Of a stretch of DNA of 52,766 nt, positions 33,405 to 41,390 are shown piece after piece (the first letter of the stretch is position 1; every line of letters starts with the position of its first letter). This DNA comes from Bacilli bacterium (GTDB lineage: Bacteria > Bacillota_I > Bacilli_A > RF39 > UBA660). The DNA is taken from contig CAAGHJ010000003.1 of the NCBI GenBank assembly GCA_900769635.1, forward strand, positions 1 to 52,766, in the 5' to 3' direction. The notes under the pieces were generated by a model that did not search any database, had not been told where the DNA came from, and was given only the letters and a program-made list of their open reading frames with translations. Both the position numbers and the translations under genes were made by a program.

Positions 33405-33418
33405 TTGTAATTCCTCCT

Positions 33419-33444
33419 TATAGTTGAATGGTTGTTCAACTATA
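33419..33444. promoter_or_regulatory. CadC operator palindrome
   Basis: Perfect 10-bp arms TATAGTTGAA and TTCAACTATA around a 6-bp centre. It lies just downstream of the -10 box on the minus strand, covering the transcription start and reaching the ribosome site, so a bound ArsR-family dimer would block the operon. TTGAA/TTCAA arms are typical of this family. Confidence 0.85.
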
Positions 33445-33447
33445 ATA

Positions 33448-33476
33448 AGTATAGTATATTATATTTATATTGTCAA
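33448..33476 (-). promoter_or_regulatory. Promoter of the metal-efflux operon
   Basis: Minus strand TTGACA (33476-33471), a 17-bp spacer and TATACT (33453-33448), directly upstream of the operator. Confidence 0.85.
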
Positions 33477-33509
33477 TAATTAGTGATTTATTTTTTAGAA
33501 AGTGTAAAT

Positions 33510-33542
33510 AAAAAAGCGTTGCATAATTAAATAATTTGCAAC
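33510..33542 (-). terminator. Terminator of ffh
   Basis: On the minus strand GTTGCA...TGCAAC (33542-33537 with 33523-33518), with AT pairs within the loop, is followed by GC and a T run. It separates ffh from the metal operon promoter. Confidence 0.7.
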
Positions 33543-33585
33543 TACTTTTCTTATTTTTTATTTGTATACTTCTATAATTTTACTT

Positions 33586-34893
33586 TTAAAATGGCATTTT
33601 TATTTTTCCATCGCCCATCATTTTCATCATCTTTTTCATTTGTTCAAATTGTGTTAACAATTGGTTAACATCTGTAACTGTTGTGCCAGAACCTTTGGCG
33701 ATTCTTTGTTTTCTTGATGCTTTTAAAATATCGGGATTATGTCTTTCTTCAGGGGTCATAGAATTTATAATAGCTTCAATATGAGCCATCCTTTTGGGAT
33801 CAACTTTAATATTGTTTAATCCTGCTTTTCTTGCTCCGGGAATTAGTTTTATTAGATTTTCTAATGGGCCTAATTTCTTTATTTGATTGAGTTGATTAAG
33901 AAAATCTTCAAGATCAAATGTCCCTTTCATCATTTTTTTTGCTGCTTTTTCGGCCTCTTCTTCGTCTATTTCGCCTTCTACTTTTTCTACTAAACTTAGT
34001 ACATCCCCCATTCCTATAATACGGCTTGCCATTCTGTCGGGATAGAATTCACTTAGTCCATCCATTTTTTCACCGGTTCCAACAAACTTTATAGGAAGAT
34101 TGGTAAGGTGTCTTACAGATAGGGCTACTCCACCTCTTGTATCACCGTCCATTTTAGTTAGGATAACACCTGTTAATGGGAGGGCATCATTAAATCCATT
34201 TATTACATTAATTGCATCTTGGCCCATCATTGCATCTACTACTAGTAATATTTCATCGGGATGGATTGTTTCTTCTATTGATGATAGTTCTTCCATTAGT
34301 TTTTCGTCGACGTGAAGTCTACCGGCGGTATCTACTAAGATGTAATCGTTACCGTTTTCTTTGGCATATTCTAGGGCTTTTTTGGTTATTTCAACTGGGT
34401 CTTCTTTACCAAGACTAAATACTTCTATTCCTAGTTCTTTTCCTATTTGTTTTAATTGGTCAATAGCTGCTGGTCTATATACATCACAAGCTACTAATAG
34501 TGGTTTCTTTTTATATTTTTTTCTTAGATAGTTGGATAGTTTACCAATAGTTGTGGTTTTCCCTGAACCTTGTAACCCTACTAACATAGTTATTGTTGGA
34601 TTTTTTTCTGTAATTAGATCGGCTTTATCGCCACCTAATAGTTCTGTTAACTCATCTTTTACTATTTTTACAAATTGCTCACCTGGATCTAAGGATTTGT
34701 TTACTTCTTCACCGAGGGCTTTTTCTTTAACAGCATTTGTAAATTCTTTTACTACTTTATAATTTACATCGGCTTCGAGAAGAGACAGTCTTACTTCTCT
34801 TAACATTTCACTAATGTTATCTTCTGTTATTTTTCCATATCCTTTTATTTTATGCATTGTATTTTGTAATCTTTCGCTTAAATTTTCAAACAT
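33586..34893 (-). CDS. ffh: Signal recognition particle protein Ffh
   Basis: GTPase of the signal recognition particle, which binds 4.5S/scRNA and signal sequences and docks with FtsY. The 435-residue protein has the N domain (1-90), the G domain with GLQGSGKTTT near 106, DTAGRLHVDE near 189 and TKMDGDTRGG near 246, and the methionine-rich M domain from about 300, ending QMKKMMKMMGDGKIKMPF. Slightly short against about 446. It stands alone here; ylxM (its usual neighbour in Bacillota) is not adjacent. Confidence 0.96.
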   Translation of the reverse strand: MFENLSERLQNTMHKIKGYGKITEDNISEMLREVRLSLLEADVNYKVVKEFTNAVKEKALGEEVNKSLDPGEQFVKIVKDELTELLGGDKADLITEKNPTITMLVGLQGSGKTTTIGKLSNYLRKKYKKKPLLVACDVYRPAAIDQLKQIGKELGIEVFSLGKEDPVEITKKALEYAKENGNDYILVDTAGRLHVDEKLMEELSSIEETIHPDEILLVVDAMMGQDAINVINGFNDALPLTGVILTKMDGDTRGGVALSVRHLTNLPIKFVGTGEKMDGLSEFYPDRMASRIIGMGDVLSLVEKVEGEIDEEEAEKAAKKMMKGTFDLEDFLNQLNQIKKLGPLENLIKLIPGARKAGLNNIKVDPKRMAHIEAIINSMTPEERHNPDILKASRKQRIAKGSGTTVTDVNQLLTQFEQMKKMMKMMGDGKIKMPF

Positions 34894-34949
34894 ATTTTAT
34901 CACCTTGTTCTTATTTTATCATATTTTTTGATTTTTTTTAATAAAAACC

Positions 34950-34978
34950 TTGATTTTTTTTATTTTTTTTTATATAAT
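34950..34978 (+). promoter_or_regulatory. Promoter of tRNA-Gly
   Basis: TTGATT (34950-34955), a 17-bp all A/T spacer and TATAAT (34973-34978), 13 bp before the tRNA. Confidence 0.75.
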
Positions 34979-34990
34979 TAAATTGTATTT

Positions 34991-35065
34991 GCAGATGTGG
35001 TTTAACGGCTAGAACGCGACCTTGCCAAGGTTGGGACGAGGGTTCGACTCCCTTCATCTGCTCCA
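34991..35065 (+). tRNA. tRNA-Gly (GCC)
   Basis: Acceptor stem GCAGATG pairs with CATCTGC. The anticodon loop TTGCCAA on stem CGACC/GGTTG gives anticodon GCC. The T arm contains GGTTCGACTCC and the discriminator T is followed by an encoded CCA at 35063-35065. It is a single-gene transcription unit. Confidence 0.95.
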
Positions 35066-35106
35066 GAAGAAAAAATCGTCGCACCAAAGCGATGTTAATG
35101 ATTAAG

Positions 35107-35132
35107 TCAATCAGAAATGATTGATTTTTTTT
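35107..35132 (+). terminator. Terminator of tRNA-Gly
   Basis: TCAATCA, GAAA tetraloop, TGATTGA (35107-35124), then eight T. Confidence 0.88.
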
Positions 35133-35258
35133 CGTTTAAGATAGATAAAAAAGTTAAAGTTATTTAATGGGATGGTTTACATTATTTGACAATTTTTTTA
35201 TTTACTGTAAAGTGTTTTTATTATATTTTTATTTCATATAATTTTATGAGGTATTTGA

Positions 35259-35630
35259 ATGAAAAATGATATAGATGGGGAATTAGAAAAAATTAATACT
35301 GATATTTTATTTTATTTCTTACTAGTTATTTCAAGTGGAATTTCTTTTTATATTATTAATGAGAAAAAAAGGGATATATTAGATAGAAGTAATAATTCAA
35401 AGGATGTTCTCAATAAGATGTATATTTTTAATAGGAGACTGATTGTTTTTGTTAATATTTATTTTCTTATTAATGTATATAATTCTTATAAGGAAGCGAT
35501 TAATAGGGATAATATTTCAGAAAGTGAATTGTATCAGACGAAGTTATTGTTTTGGGGAGTAGTGTTTGGATTTATTGGTTCGTTGTTTTATCTTCCTATT
35601 ACTAATAGTAATTTTATTATTAAGAGGTAG
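35259..35630 (+). CDS. Small three-helix membrane protein, unknown
   Basis: A 123-residue protein with likely helices at about 17-36, 58-75 and 94-115 and charged loops between. GAGG lies about nine bases before the ATG. It matches no family I recognise. It stands between tRNA-Gly and the Hsp20 gene with only 49 bases to the latter. TTGACA at 35186-35191 is present upstream, but a good -10 at normal distance is not. Confidence 0.6.
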   Translation: MKNDIDGELEKINTDILFYFLLVISSGISFYIINEKKRDILDRSNNSKDVLNKMYIFNRRLIVFVNIYFLINVYNSYKEAINRDNISESELYQTKLLFWGVVFGFIGSLFYLPITNSNFIIKR

Positions 35631-35679
35631 TATATTTTAAGTAAATGTGGGGATATTAGGGATGAAAGGGGTTGAGATT

Positions 35680-36072
35680 TTGAATAATAATGGAAACTTA
35701 TATATGAATGATTATTTTGATTTTTTTAATTTGCCTTTTTCGAGAGATAGGGAGTATATGAAGACAGATATTTATGAAAAGGGTAATAGGTATGTGATTG
35801 ATATTGACCTGCCGGGGTTAAGAAAAGAGAATATTTGTATTAATTATGAGAATGGTTATTTGACGATTAGAGCAAGGAAGGATATTTCGAAAGAGAGTTA
35901 TGTGGGATTGATTAGGAAAGAGAGATTTTTTGGAGAAGCAAAGAGGAGTTTTTATATTGGGGTTAAGAGGGAAAGTGATATTAAGGCTATATATAGGGAT
36001 GGGATTTTGAATATTTCTTTTCCTAAGGAGGAACAGGTTAAGATTAATGGGAAAAATATTGCCATTGAATAG
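35680..36072 (+). CDS. Hsp20/alpha-crystallin small heat-shock protein
   Basis: An ATP-independent holdase. The alpha-crystallin domain runs from about YMKTDIYEKGNRYVIDIDLPGLRKENI, through ENGYLTIRA, to AIYRDGILNISFPKEE with the GILxIxxPK signature, and a short tail with an IAI-type end follows. The TTG at 35680 is chosen because AAAGGGG lies eight bases upstream; the frame is open back to a GTG at 35647 and an ATG at 35662, so the N-terminus may be 6-11 residues longer. No CIRCE-like site was seen here. Confidence 0.85.
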   Translation: MNNNGNLYMNDYFDFFNLPFSRDREYMKTDIYEKGNRYVIDIDLPGLRKENICINYENGYLTIRARKDISKESYVGLIRKERFFGEAKRSFYIGVKRESDIKAIYRDGILNISFPKEEQVKINGKNIAIE

Positions 36073-36121
36073 TACTTGTTTTTTTTATGTTTTTGTTATA
36101 AAATTGTAACAGAGGTGAAGT

Positions 36122-36979
36122 ATGAATATTAGTAATAAATGGAAAGATTATGAGATTTTGGCTAGTGGGAATGGGGAAAAATTAGAGAGATTTGGGAACT
36201 TTATTCTTAGTAGACCGGATCCACAAATTATTTGGAACAAGAGTGATTTAGAGATTTGGAAGAGGGCTGATGGGGTTTATCATCGTAGTAGTAATGGAGG
36301 TGGTTATTGGGAATTTAAGAGAAGACTTCCTGATTACTGGACTATTAATTATGGTAAACTTAAATTTAAGATTAGTCCTACTAATTTTAAACATACGGGG
36401 ATTTTTCCTGAGCAGGCTTGTAACTGGGATTATATTATGGATATGATTAATGGTACTGATCGGGATATTAGAGTACTTAATTTGTTTGCTTATACGGGAG
36501 GAGCTACAATGGCGGCGTCAATGGCTGGAGCTAAGGAAGTTGTTCACGTTGATAGTTCGAAGGGTATTAATGATTGGGCTAAAGAGAATATGGATTTGTG
36601 TGGGCTTAATGATAATGTTATTAGATTTATTGTAGAGGATGCTATTAAGTTTTTGGAAAGGGAAAAGAGAAGGGGTAGGAAGTATCAGGCTATTATTATG
36701 GATCCACCTAGTTATGGGAGAGGTCCTAATAAGGAGGTTTGGAAATTTGAGGATAACTTAATGAGACTTCTTAGTTTGGTTAAGGATGTTTTGGATGAGG
36801 ATTATTTGTTTGTACTTATTAATTCTTATACTACGGGGATTTCTCATATTTCACTTAATAATATTTTATCTATGGTGTTTAATAATGATAATGTGGAGAC
36901 GGGAGAAATTGGTCTGCCTATTAGGGAAAATGATTTGATTTTACCGTGTGGTATTTATGGAAAAGTTACCAAATATTAA
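36122..36979 (+). CDS. SAM-dependent methyltransferase, RlmI/RlmK-like (COG1092)
   Basis: A 285-residue class I methyltransferase resembling the catalytic part of 23S rRNA methyltransferases of the RlmI/RlmK-L group. FPEQACNWDYI near 100, motif I VLNLFAYTGGATMAA near 119, the acidic HVDSSKGI near 142 and motif IV IIMDPPSYGRGP near 190 are visible. No PUA RNA-binding domain is present. The ATG follows AGAGGTGA. The next gene, an RNA pseudouridine synthase, overlaps it by 32 bp, supporting an RNA target. Confidence 0.82.
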   Translation: MNISNKWKDYEILASGNGEKLERFGNFILSRPDPQIIWNKSDLEIWKRADGVYHRSSNGGGYWEFKRRLPDYWTINYGKLKFKISPTNFKHTGIFPEQACNWDYIMDMINGTDRDIRVLNLFAYTGGATMAASMAGAKEVVHVDSSKGINDWAKENMDLCGLNDNVIRFIVEDAIKFLEREKRRGRKYQAIIMDPPSYGRGPNKEVWKFEDNLMRLLSLVKDVLDEDYLFVLINSYTTGISHISLNNILSMVFNNDNVETGEIGLPIRENDLILPCGIYGKVTKY

Positions 36980-37628
36980 TGTTATATATGAGGATAATCA
37001 TCTTTTAGTTGTTGAGAAACCTATTAATATGCCGGTTTGTGAGGATAGTAGTGGTGATATTGATTTTCTTTCTTTATTAAAGAGTTATATTAAAATTAAA
37101 TATAATAAGCCTAATAATGTTTACTTGGGACTTGTTCACAGGCTTGATAGACCGGTTGGAGGAATTATGGTTTTTGCTAAAACTAGTAAATGTGCAGCAA
37201 GATTATCAAAACAGATTAGTGAACATTCTTTTGAAAAGACTTATTATGCGGTTGTTACGGGTAGACTTGAGGATAAGGGTAGATTTGAGGATTATTTGAT
37301 TAAGGATCATAAGTCTAATATAGTTAGAGTTACTAATAGTAATGAGGGTAAGATTGCTATTTTGGATTATGTTGTTATTAAGAGAAAAGAGAATTTTAAT
37401 TTGGTTAGGATTAATCTTAAAACAGGGCGTTCGCATCAAATTAGAGTTCAATTTTCTTCAAGGGGTAATCCTTTGGTTGGGGACCATAGGTATAATATGG
37501 ATGATATGAATAGTAAAGTTAATATTGCTTTGTTTGCAAAGAGTATTTGTTTCCGACATCCTATTAGTAATGATAAAATGTTTTTTGAGTTGGAATTGCC
37601 AAAAAGATATCCTTTTAATTTGTTTTAG
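36948..37628 (+). CDS. RluA-family pseudouridine synthase
   Basis: Isomerises uridines in rRNA or tRNA. In 226 residues it has IYEDNHLLVVEKP near 13, the catalytic loop LVHRLDRPVGG near 62 with the nucleophilic Asp, and TGRSHQIRVQFSSRG near 159. There is no S4 domain. The start is GTG at 36948 or the in-frame ATG at 36957; neither has a ribosome site, so translation probably depends on coupling to the overlapping methyltransferase. The rRNA position cannot be told. Confidence 0.9.
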   Translation: MVFMEKLPNINVIYEDNHLLVVEKPINMPVCEDSSGDIDFLSLLKSYIKIKYNKPNNVYLGLVHRLDRPVGGIMVFAKTSKCAARLSKQISEHSFEKTYYAVVTGRLEDKGRFEDYLIKDHKSNIVRVTNSNEGKIAILDYVVIKRKENFNLVRINLKTGRSHQIRVQFSSRGNPLVGDHRYNMDDMNSKVNIALFAKSICFRHPISNDKMFFELELPKRYPFNLF

Positions 37629-37651
37629 GATATTTTTTTGTATAGATATGA

Positions 37652-37677
37652 AAAAACTACCGTTTTTGGTAGTTTTT
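37652..37677. terminator. Bidirectional terminator
   Basis: AAAAACTACC (37652-37661), loop GTTTTT, GGTAGTTTTT (37668-37677), between the converging RluA-like and pilin-like genes. Confidence 0.88.
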
Positions 37678-39010
37678 ATCTATATTCTTTTTTTCCGGTT
37701 GCTTTGTATCCGTCAAGTATACTTGATGTACTCCATTTTGTATTATTGTAGTCTACTCCACTTTCAACGTCTTGTGTACTAGTCCAAATATTTGTTATTT
37801 GATATGATGAGTAATTATTTCTGTTATCGTAAGCGTCAACAACGCAATCACTTGTTGGAGCATTATATGTTAATGTAAACTTTATTGGCATATATACTTG
37901 TGAGCCTCTTAATGAAGTAATTGTACTTGTTTTGTGAACGGTTACTGTAACTATTCTTGTCCGTTTATCTATATTTATTTCGCCTGTATATCCATAAGTT
38001 GCACTATGGTTTTTATAGTTTTCGGCATCTCTTTCGGTTAAGCCACCATTATTATTTCCACCTGTCCACATTATTATATTTTGATTTCTCTCATTTATAT
38101 AAGTGCTATATTCGCTAGGACTTGAAAATCTATCAATATTTGATACAGATATGCTTGTTGCATTTGATGGAATGTTTGTTACTTTTAATTTGTGTGAAAA
38201 GGTATTTCCTTTGGCATAACTATTGTAATCTGTATTTGCTAGTGTATAGTATGTGTGTGAACCGCTTGTCATTTTACAATATTGGGCTACTTTTCTAGTA
38301 ACTCTACTGTATGTTATTTTAGCATGTTCATAGTAGAGTGTTTTTCTTTCAGTTGTTATTCCGGTTGCAGCATTATTTGCCGCATTACTGCTTGCACTAT
38401 TTGATTTTTTGTTTCCACTTGAACTTGTATTTGATTTGGAATTTTTACTTGATGATGTTTTTTTATCTGATTTAGTACTATTGTTCTTTTTGCTATCATT
38501 TTTAGTGGTATCTTTATTATCAGTACTATCTTTGGTACTATTATCTGTCTTTTTTTCTTCCTTAGTTTCTGTTGTCTTGTTGGCATCAACTGTCGTTTTG
38601 TTACCATTTCTATCTATTTTAGTTGTCGTTGTATCTTTTTTATTTCCGCAGACTAATTCTACTTTTATTAGAGCATATTCTTCATATTTAGTCGCTTTGG
38701 CGTAACTTTGTTCCTTATCACAACTATCAATGGTCTTTGATTTTACTAATTTTTGACTAAGCATTTCGTTTAGTGTTAGTATTTTACTTTTTCCTACTTC
38801 TTGTGGTAAATTATCTTCGGTAAAATAGTTTTCGGCAGCTATTTTCATTCTTGATAAATCGTTTTCTAAATCTTTATTTGAATATGAGAAGAAAACTTTT
38901 GTTACAAGCCAAACTGCAAGTAATATAAACATTACGAATATTATTACTTTTATAAATAGTCCGATCCAGTTAATTCCATAATCTTTTTCATTATCTTCAT
39001 TATTATACAT
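37676..39010 (-). CDS. Pilin-like surface protein with Ser/Thr/Lys/Asn-rich linker
   Basis: A 444-residue protein. One helix at about 16-38 is followed by a segment resembling the stalk of pseudopilins (SRMKIAAENYFTEDNLPQEVG, then LTLNEMLSQKLV and two cysteines near CDKEQ and VCGNK). Residues about 130-210 are a low-complexity linker rich in T, K, D, S and N, probably extended across the wall. The C-terminal 230 residues appear beta-rich with paired cysteines; the family is not known to me. No prepilin peptidase site (G/FTLIE) is present. SD AAGGGGGG before the ATG. Confidence 0.65.
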   Translation of the reverse strand: MYNNEDNEKDYGINWIGLFIKVIIFVMFILLAVWLVTKVFFSYSNKDLENDLSRMKIAAENYFTEDNLPQEVGKSKILTLNEMLSQKLVKSKTIDSCDKEQSYAKATKYEEYALIKVELVCGNKKDTTTTKIDRNGNKTTVDANKTTETKEEKKTDNSTKDSTDNKDTTKNDSKKNNSTKSDKKTSSSKNSKSNTSSSGNKKSNSASSNAANNAATGITTERKTLYYEHAKITYSRVTRKVAQYCKMTSGSHTYYTLANTDYNSYAKGNTFSHKLKVTNIPSNATSISVSNIDRFSSPSEYSTYINERNQNIIMWTGGNNNGGLTERDAENYKNHSATYGYTGEINIDKRTRIVTVTVHKTSTITSLRGSQVYMPIKFTLTYNAPTSDCVVDAYDNRNNYSSYQITNIWTSTQDVESGVDYNNTKWSTSSILDGYKATGKKEYR

Positions 39011-39058
39011 TTTAATTCCCCCCTTAAAAAGTATGTCTTTCCCTCAATGTTGCTTACT

Positions 39059-39087
39059 ATTCTAGCATTTTTTCAAACATTTGTCAA
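39059..39087 (-). promoter_or_regulatory. Promoter of the pilin-like gene
   Basis: Minus strand TTGACA (39087-39082), 17-bp spacer, TAGAAT (39064-39059) with upstream TGC. Confidence 0.8.
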
Positions 39088-39154
39088 GTAGTATATTGAT
39101 ATTTGTTAAAAATTTATTTAATCGTAAATTTGTGATAATTTTCAAACTTTTGAT

Positions 39155-39174
39155 AGTTAACTAAATGCTTACGT
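39155..39174 (+). promoter_or_regulatory. Candidate AgrA-binding site before agrBD
   Basis: This 20-bp sequence matches 42155-42174 before agrA at 16 positions (shared core GTTA-x-CTAAATG-x-TTAC). It lies about 70 bp upstream of the -10 box TATAAT at 39242-39247, which has TGC upstream but no -35, as expected of an activated promoter. Confidence 0.5.
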
Positions 39175-39241
39175 GTTCTAAACTTTTTAAGGGGGGATGG
39201 CTTTTTAATGTATGTTTTCTATAGGGTATGATTCTTTTTGC

Positions 39242-39247
39242 TATAAT
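39242..39247 (+). promoter_or_regulatory. Extended -10 of agrBD
   Basis: TATAAT preceded by TGC, 17 bp before the agrB ATG. The -35 position (about 39219) has no TTGACA-like sequence. Confidence 0.65.
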
Positions 39248-39264
39248 GTAGATGGTGATGAGAA

Positions 39265-39876
39265 ATGAAAAAAAAATTTTTGAAATCATCAATTGATATA
39301 ATTAAGAAAAGTAATCCTAATATAAGTGAAGAACAGATAGAAATTATTGAGTATGGATTAGAGGGTATATATCTGACATTTTCTAAACTTATCATTTTAA
39401 TTATTCTATCGAGTATTTTAGGTATATTGTGGCAGGTTATATTATTATCTATATTTTATAATATTATTAGAACTGTTGCTTTTGGTCTTCACGCCTCGAA
39501 GAGCATTCATTGTTTGATTATGTCCTTAGTTATGTTTATTGGGGGCACTTATATATGTCTTGGAGTTAATTTTAGTTTGATTGTTAAAGTTATTATCAGT
39601 GTCGTTTGTGTTTTCTTATTATATAGATATGCTCCTGCGGATACTGTGAAGAGACCTATTGTTAGTAAAAAGAGAAGAAATATTTATAAATTTCTTAGTA
39701 CGTTGTTTGGTTTGATATACACTTTTGTAATTTTTGCTTGTAGTGATAATGTTATTTCGATGTTTATGCTTATTGGAATGGTAGAAGCTGTCATTATGGT
39801 TTTACCTATATCTTATAAAGTTCTTAATTTATCGTATGATAATTATAAGAATTATGAGGTTGGTTTAAGCAATTAA
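39265..39876 (+). CDS. agrB: AgrB-type peptide-processing membrane endopeptidase
   Basis: Integral membrane cysteine protease that cuts the AgrD propeptide and closes the thiolactone ring. The 203-residue protein has multiple helices and the signature RTVAFGLHASKSIHC, giving His76 and Cys83. The seven-residue distance equals the catalytic pair His77/Cys84 of Staphylococcus aureus AgrB. A later YAPADTVKRPI segment near 122 is also typical of the family. ATG after GGTGATGAG. The agrD gene follows after 34 bases with its own strong ribosome site. Confidence 0.93.
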   Translation: MKKKFLKSSIDIIKKSNPNISEEQIEIIEYGLEGIYLTFSKLIILIILSSILGILWQVILLSIFYNIIRTVAFGLHASKSIHCLIMSLVMFIGGTYICLGVNFSLIVKVIISVVCVFLLYRYAPADTVKRPIVSKKRRNIYKFLSTLFGLIYTFVIFACSDNVISMFMLIGMVEAVIMVLPISYKVLNLSYDNYKNYEVGLSN

Positions 39877-39910
39877 ACATAAAAAAAGAATAGAAAAGGA
39901 GGAATAGTTT

Positions 39911-40030
39911 ATGAAGTATTTTGCTGGTATATTGACTGCTATTGGAAGTGTTGCTGCTACTATGGGAAGTCAGGCTTGTATGTTTTGGTTTGTAGATGAA
40001 CCTAAAATGCCCAAGAGTTTAATTAAATAG
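39911..40030 (+). CDS. agrD: AgrD cyclic lactone autoinducer prepeptide
   Basis: A 39-residue propeptide that is easily missed because of its size. AAGGAGGA lies just before the ATG. Residues 1-20 form an amphipathic helix, Cys23 is the ring nucleophile, and the tail DEPKMPKSLIK is the conserved acidic recognition segment (compare DEPEVP in S. aureus). The segment between Cys23 and DEP is CMFWFV. If the cut is directly before DEP as in staphylococci, the ring has six residues rather than five; a cut after Phe27 would give five. Ala22, Gln21 and upstream residues could form the exocyclic tail. Confidence 0.92.
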   Translation: MKYFAGILTAIGSVAATMGSQACMFWFVDEPKMPKSLIK

Positions 40031-40056
40031 CTTTTCAAATTGTTTTTTCAAAATTT

Positions 40057-40087
40057 AAAAATCAAGTTTTCTAGACTTGATTTTTTT
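40057..40087. terminator. Bidirectional terminator between agrD and agrC
   Basis: An 11-bp stem (40057-40067 with 40075-40085) flanked by A and T runs. Its 3' arm contains the end of agrC, whose stop is at 40071-40073. Confidence 0.88.
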
Positions 40088-41390
40088 GCTCTTTAATTAA
40101 TAATGTTTGAACATATATTACATTTATTATTTCCCTATGTATTTCAAATATGCTATTTTGTTCTATGATATTATTTGCGAGTAATAATCCATGACCTCGA
40201 TGTTTCCCCTTAGTAGAATATTTTTCCTTCCCAACTTTTTCATCAATAGTACCAGAAAAAGTGTTACTCATTATTATTTCAACACCACCACCTGTTGTAT
40301 ACATTTCTATTCCAATGGCTTTCTCAGGAGTTTTTATACTTGCTTCAATAGCATTATCTATAAATACTCCTAGTAATTTTCCGAGATTTTTAAATTCCTT
40401 GATATCAAGAGTGGTTATTATAGAGTTTGTTATTTTGGAAGATATATTTACAGATACATTTATACCTTTGGATTTTGCTTCATCTATTTTAAAGTATAGA
40501 AGGCCTTTGATGCCGTTAGCAGGTAGATATGTTAACTTTGCGTATTCTTGATTATTTATTTTTCTAATATCTCCATATATTTCATCTATATATGCTACTA
40601 TTTCTTCAATACTTACTCCATCGAGCATCATTGATTTTATGGTAGTAAATTGATTTTTTATTTCGTGATTATTTACTCTTTGGGTTTCAATCTCTGTTTC
40701 ATATGTTTTTATGAATTCAAGCATTTTATCATATTTGGCAACAGTTTTTTGTTTACTAATTTTAGCTTTATAATAACTCATAAGAATTGTTATAAAAACA
40801 ATACTCATAATTACTAATATAAGTGTGTCAGAATGAGTTATTTCTTGAAATTCTTCAATAATTTTGTAAAATACAACTACTACACAAGTAAAAGTTCCAA
40901 TTGAATATATTACATTTACTATACTACTTTCCAGTTTGTAACTAAATAGTTTTTGAAGATATTTTCTAAGAATAAATGTTAAAGTTACAAAAACCGAACA
41001 AACAATAATATTAGCGGAAGCACTACCAACAAAAACATCGTAAAAATAATTTTCATTTATTCCTGCTACATCAACTGCTACAAATAAAGTTATCAAATCT
41101 GGTACTATTAATATTATAGAATAAATAAATGTTAGTAATATGGCCTTTGAGACACTTATATTAAATAATCTTCTATACACAGCAACATAAACTATAAAGT
41201 TTATTATTGACCTTATGCCTCCTTCACAATTTAGAAACACTATTGTATAAACTGTGGTAAGAAAGATGATTGACAAAATGTATTTGGGTTTGTAAATTTT
41301 TTCTTCATCTTTAAGAGCAATACGAGCATAATATATACTTCCAATACTTAATACTAAACTACCAATGATGTTACTAAGAATGCTTTGCAA
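40071..41390 (-). CDS. agrC: AgrC-type sensor histidine kinase
   Basis: Receptor for the cyclic peptide. The 439-residue protein has six or seven membrane helices up to about residue 208, then a dimerisation helix with the phospho-acceptor in RVNNHEIKNQF near 241 (HPK10 type, HExxNxx), the N box LGVFIDNAIEAS near 341 and the G box HRGHGLLLANNI near 396. The D/F boxes are absent as usual for HPK10 kinases. The start is TTG, 17 bp inside the agrA gene, with AAAAAGG twelve bases upstream. Order on this strand is agrA then agrC. Confidence 0.92.
   Translation of the reverse strand: MQSILSNIIGSLVLSIGSIYYARIALKDEEKIYKPKYILSIIFLTTVYTIVFLNCEGGIRSIINFIVYVAVYRRLFNISVSKAILLTFIYSIILIVPDLITLFVAVDVAGINENYFYDVFVGSASANIIVCSVFVTLTFILRKYLQKLFSYKLESSIVNVIYSIGTFTCVVVVFYKIIEEFQEITHSDTLILVIMSIVFITILMSYYKAKISKQKTVAKYDKMLEFIKTYETEIETQRVNNHEIKNQFTTIKSMMLDGVSIEEIVAYIDEIYGDIRKINNQEYAKLTYLPANGIKGLLYFKIDEAKSKGINVSVNISSKITNSIITTLDIKEFKNLGKLLGVFIDNAIEASIKTPEKAIGIEMYTTGGGVEIIMSNTFSGTIDEKVGKEKYSTKGKHRGHGLLLANNIIEQNSIFEIHREIINVIYVQTLLIKEQKNQV

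Larger units (their letters stand above)
39016..39197. repeat. 16-bp inverted repeat flanking the pilin/agr intergenic region
   Basis: ACTTTTTAAGGGGGGA occurs exactly on the + strand at 39182-39197 and on the minus strand at 39031-39016, where it holds the ribosome site of the pilin-like gene. ATGTAT follows at a similar distance in both. Confidence 0.7.

Noticed and set aside
35186..35213. Promoter for the small membrane protein at 35259
   Set aside because: TTGACA is good but the best -10 at 16 bp is TAAAGT, so it is mentioned only in that gene's entry.
38409..38705. Frame opposite the linker of the pilin-like gene, rich in Leu, Val and Ser
   Set aside because: It mirrors the low-complexity Thr/Lys/Asn linker; no start signals.
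39153..39180. S. aureus-type AgrA direct repeats (ACAGTTAAG spaced by 12) before agrB
   Set aside because: The GTT cores here are 19 bp apart instead of 21 and flanks do not match; the sequence shared with the agrAC promoter is a better candidate.
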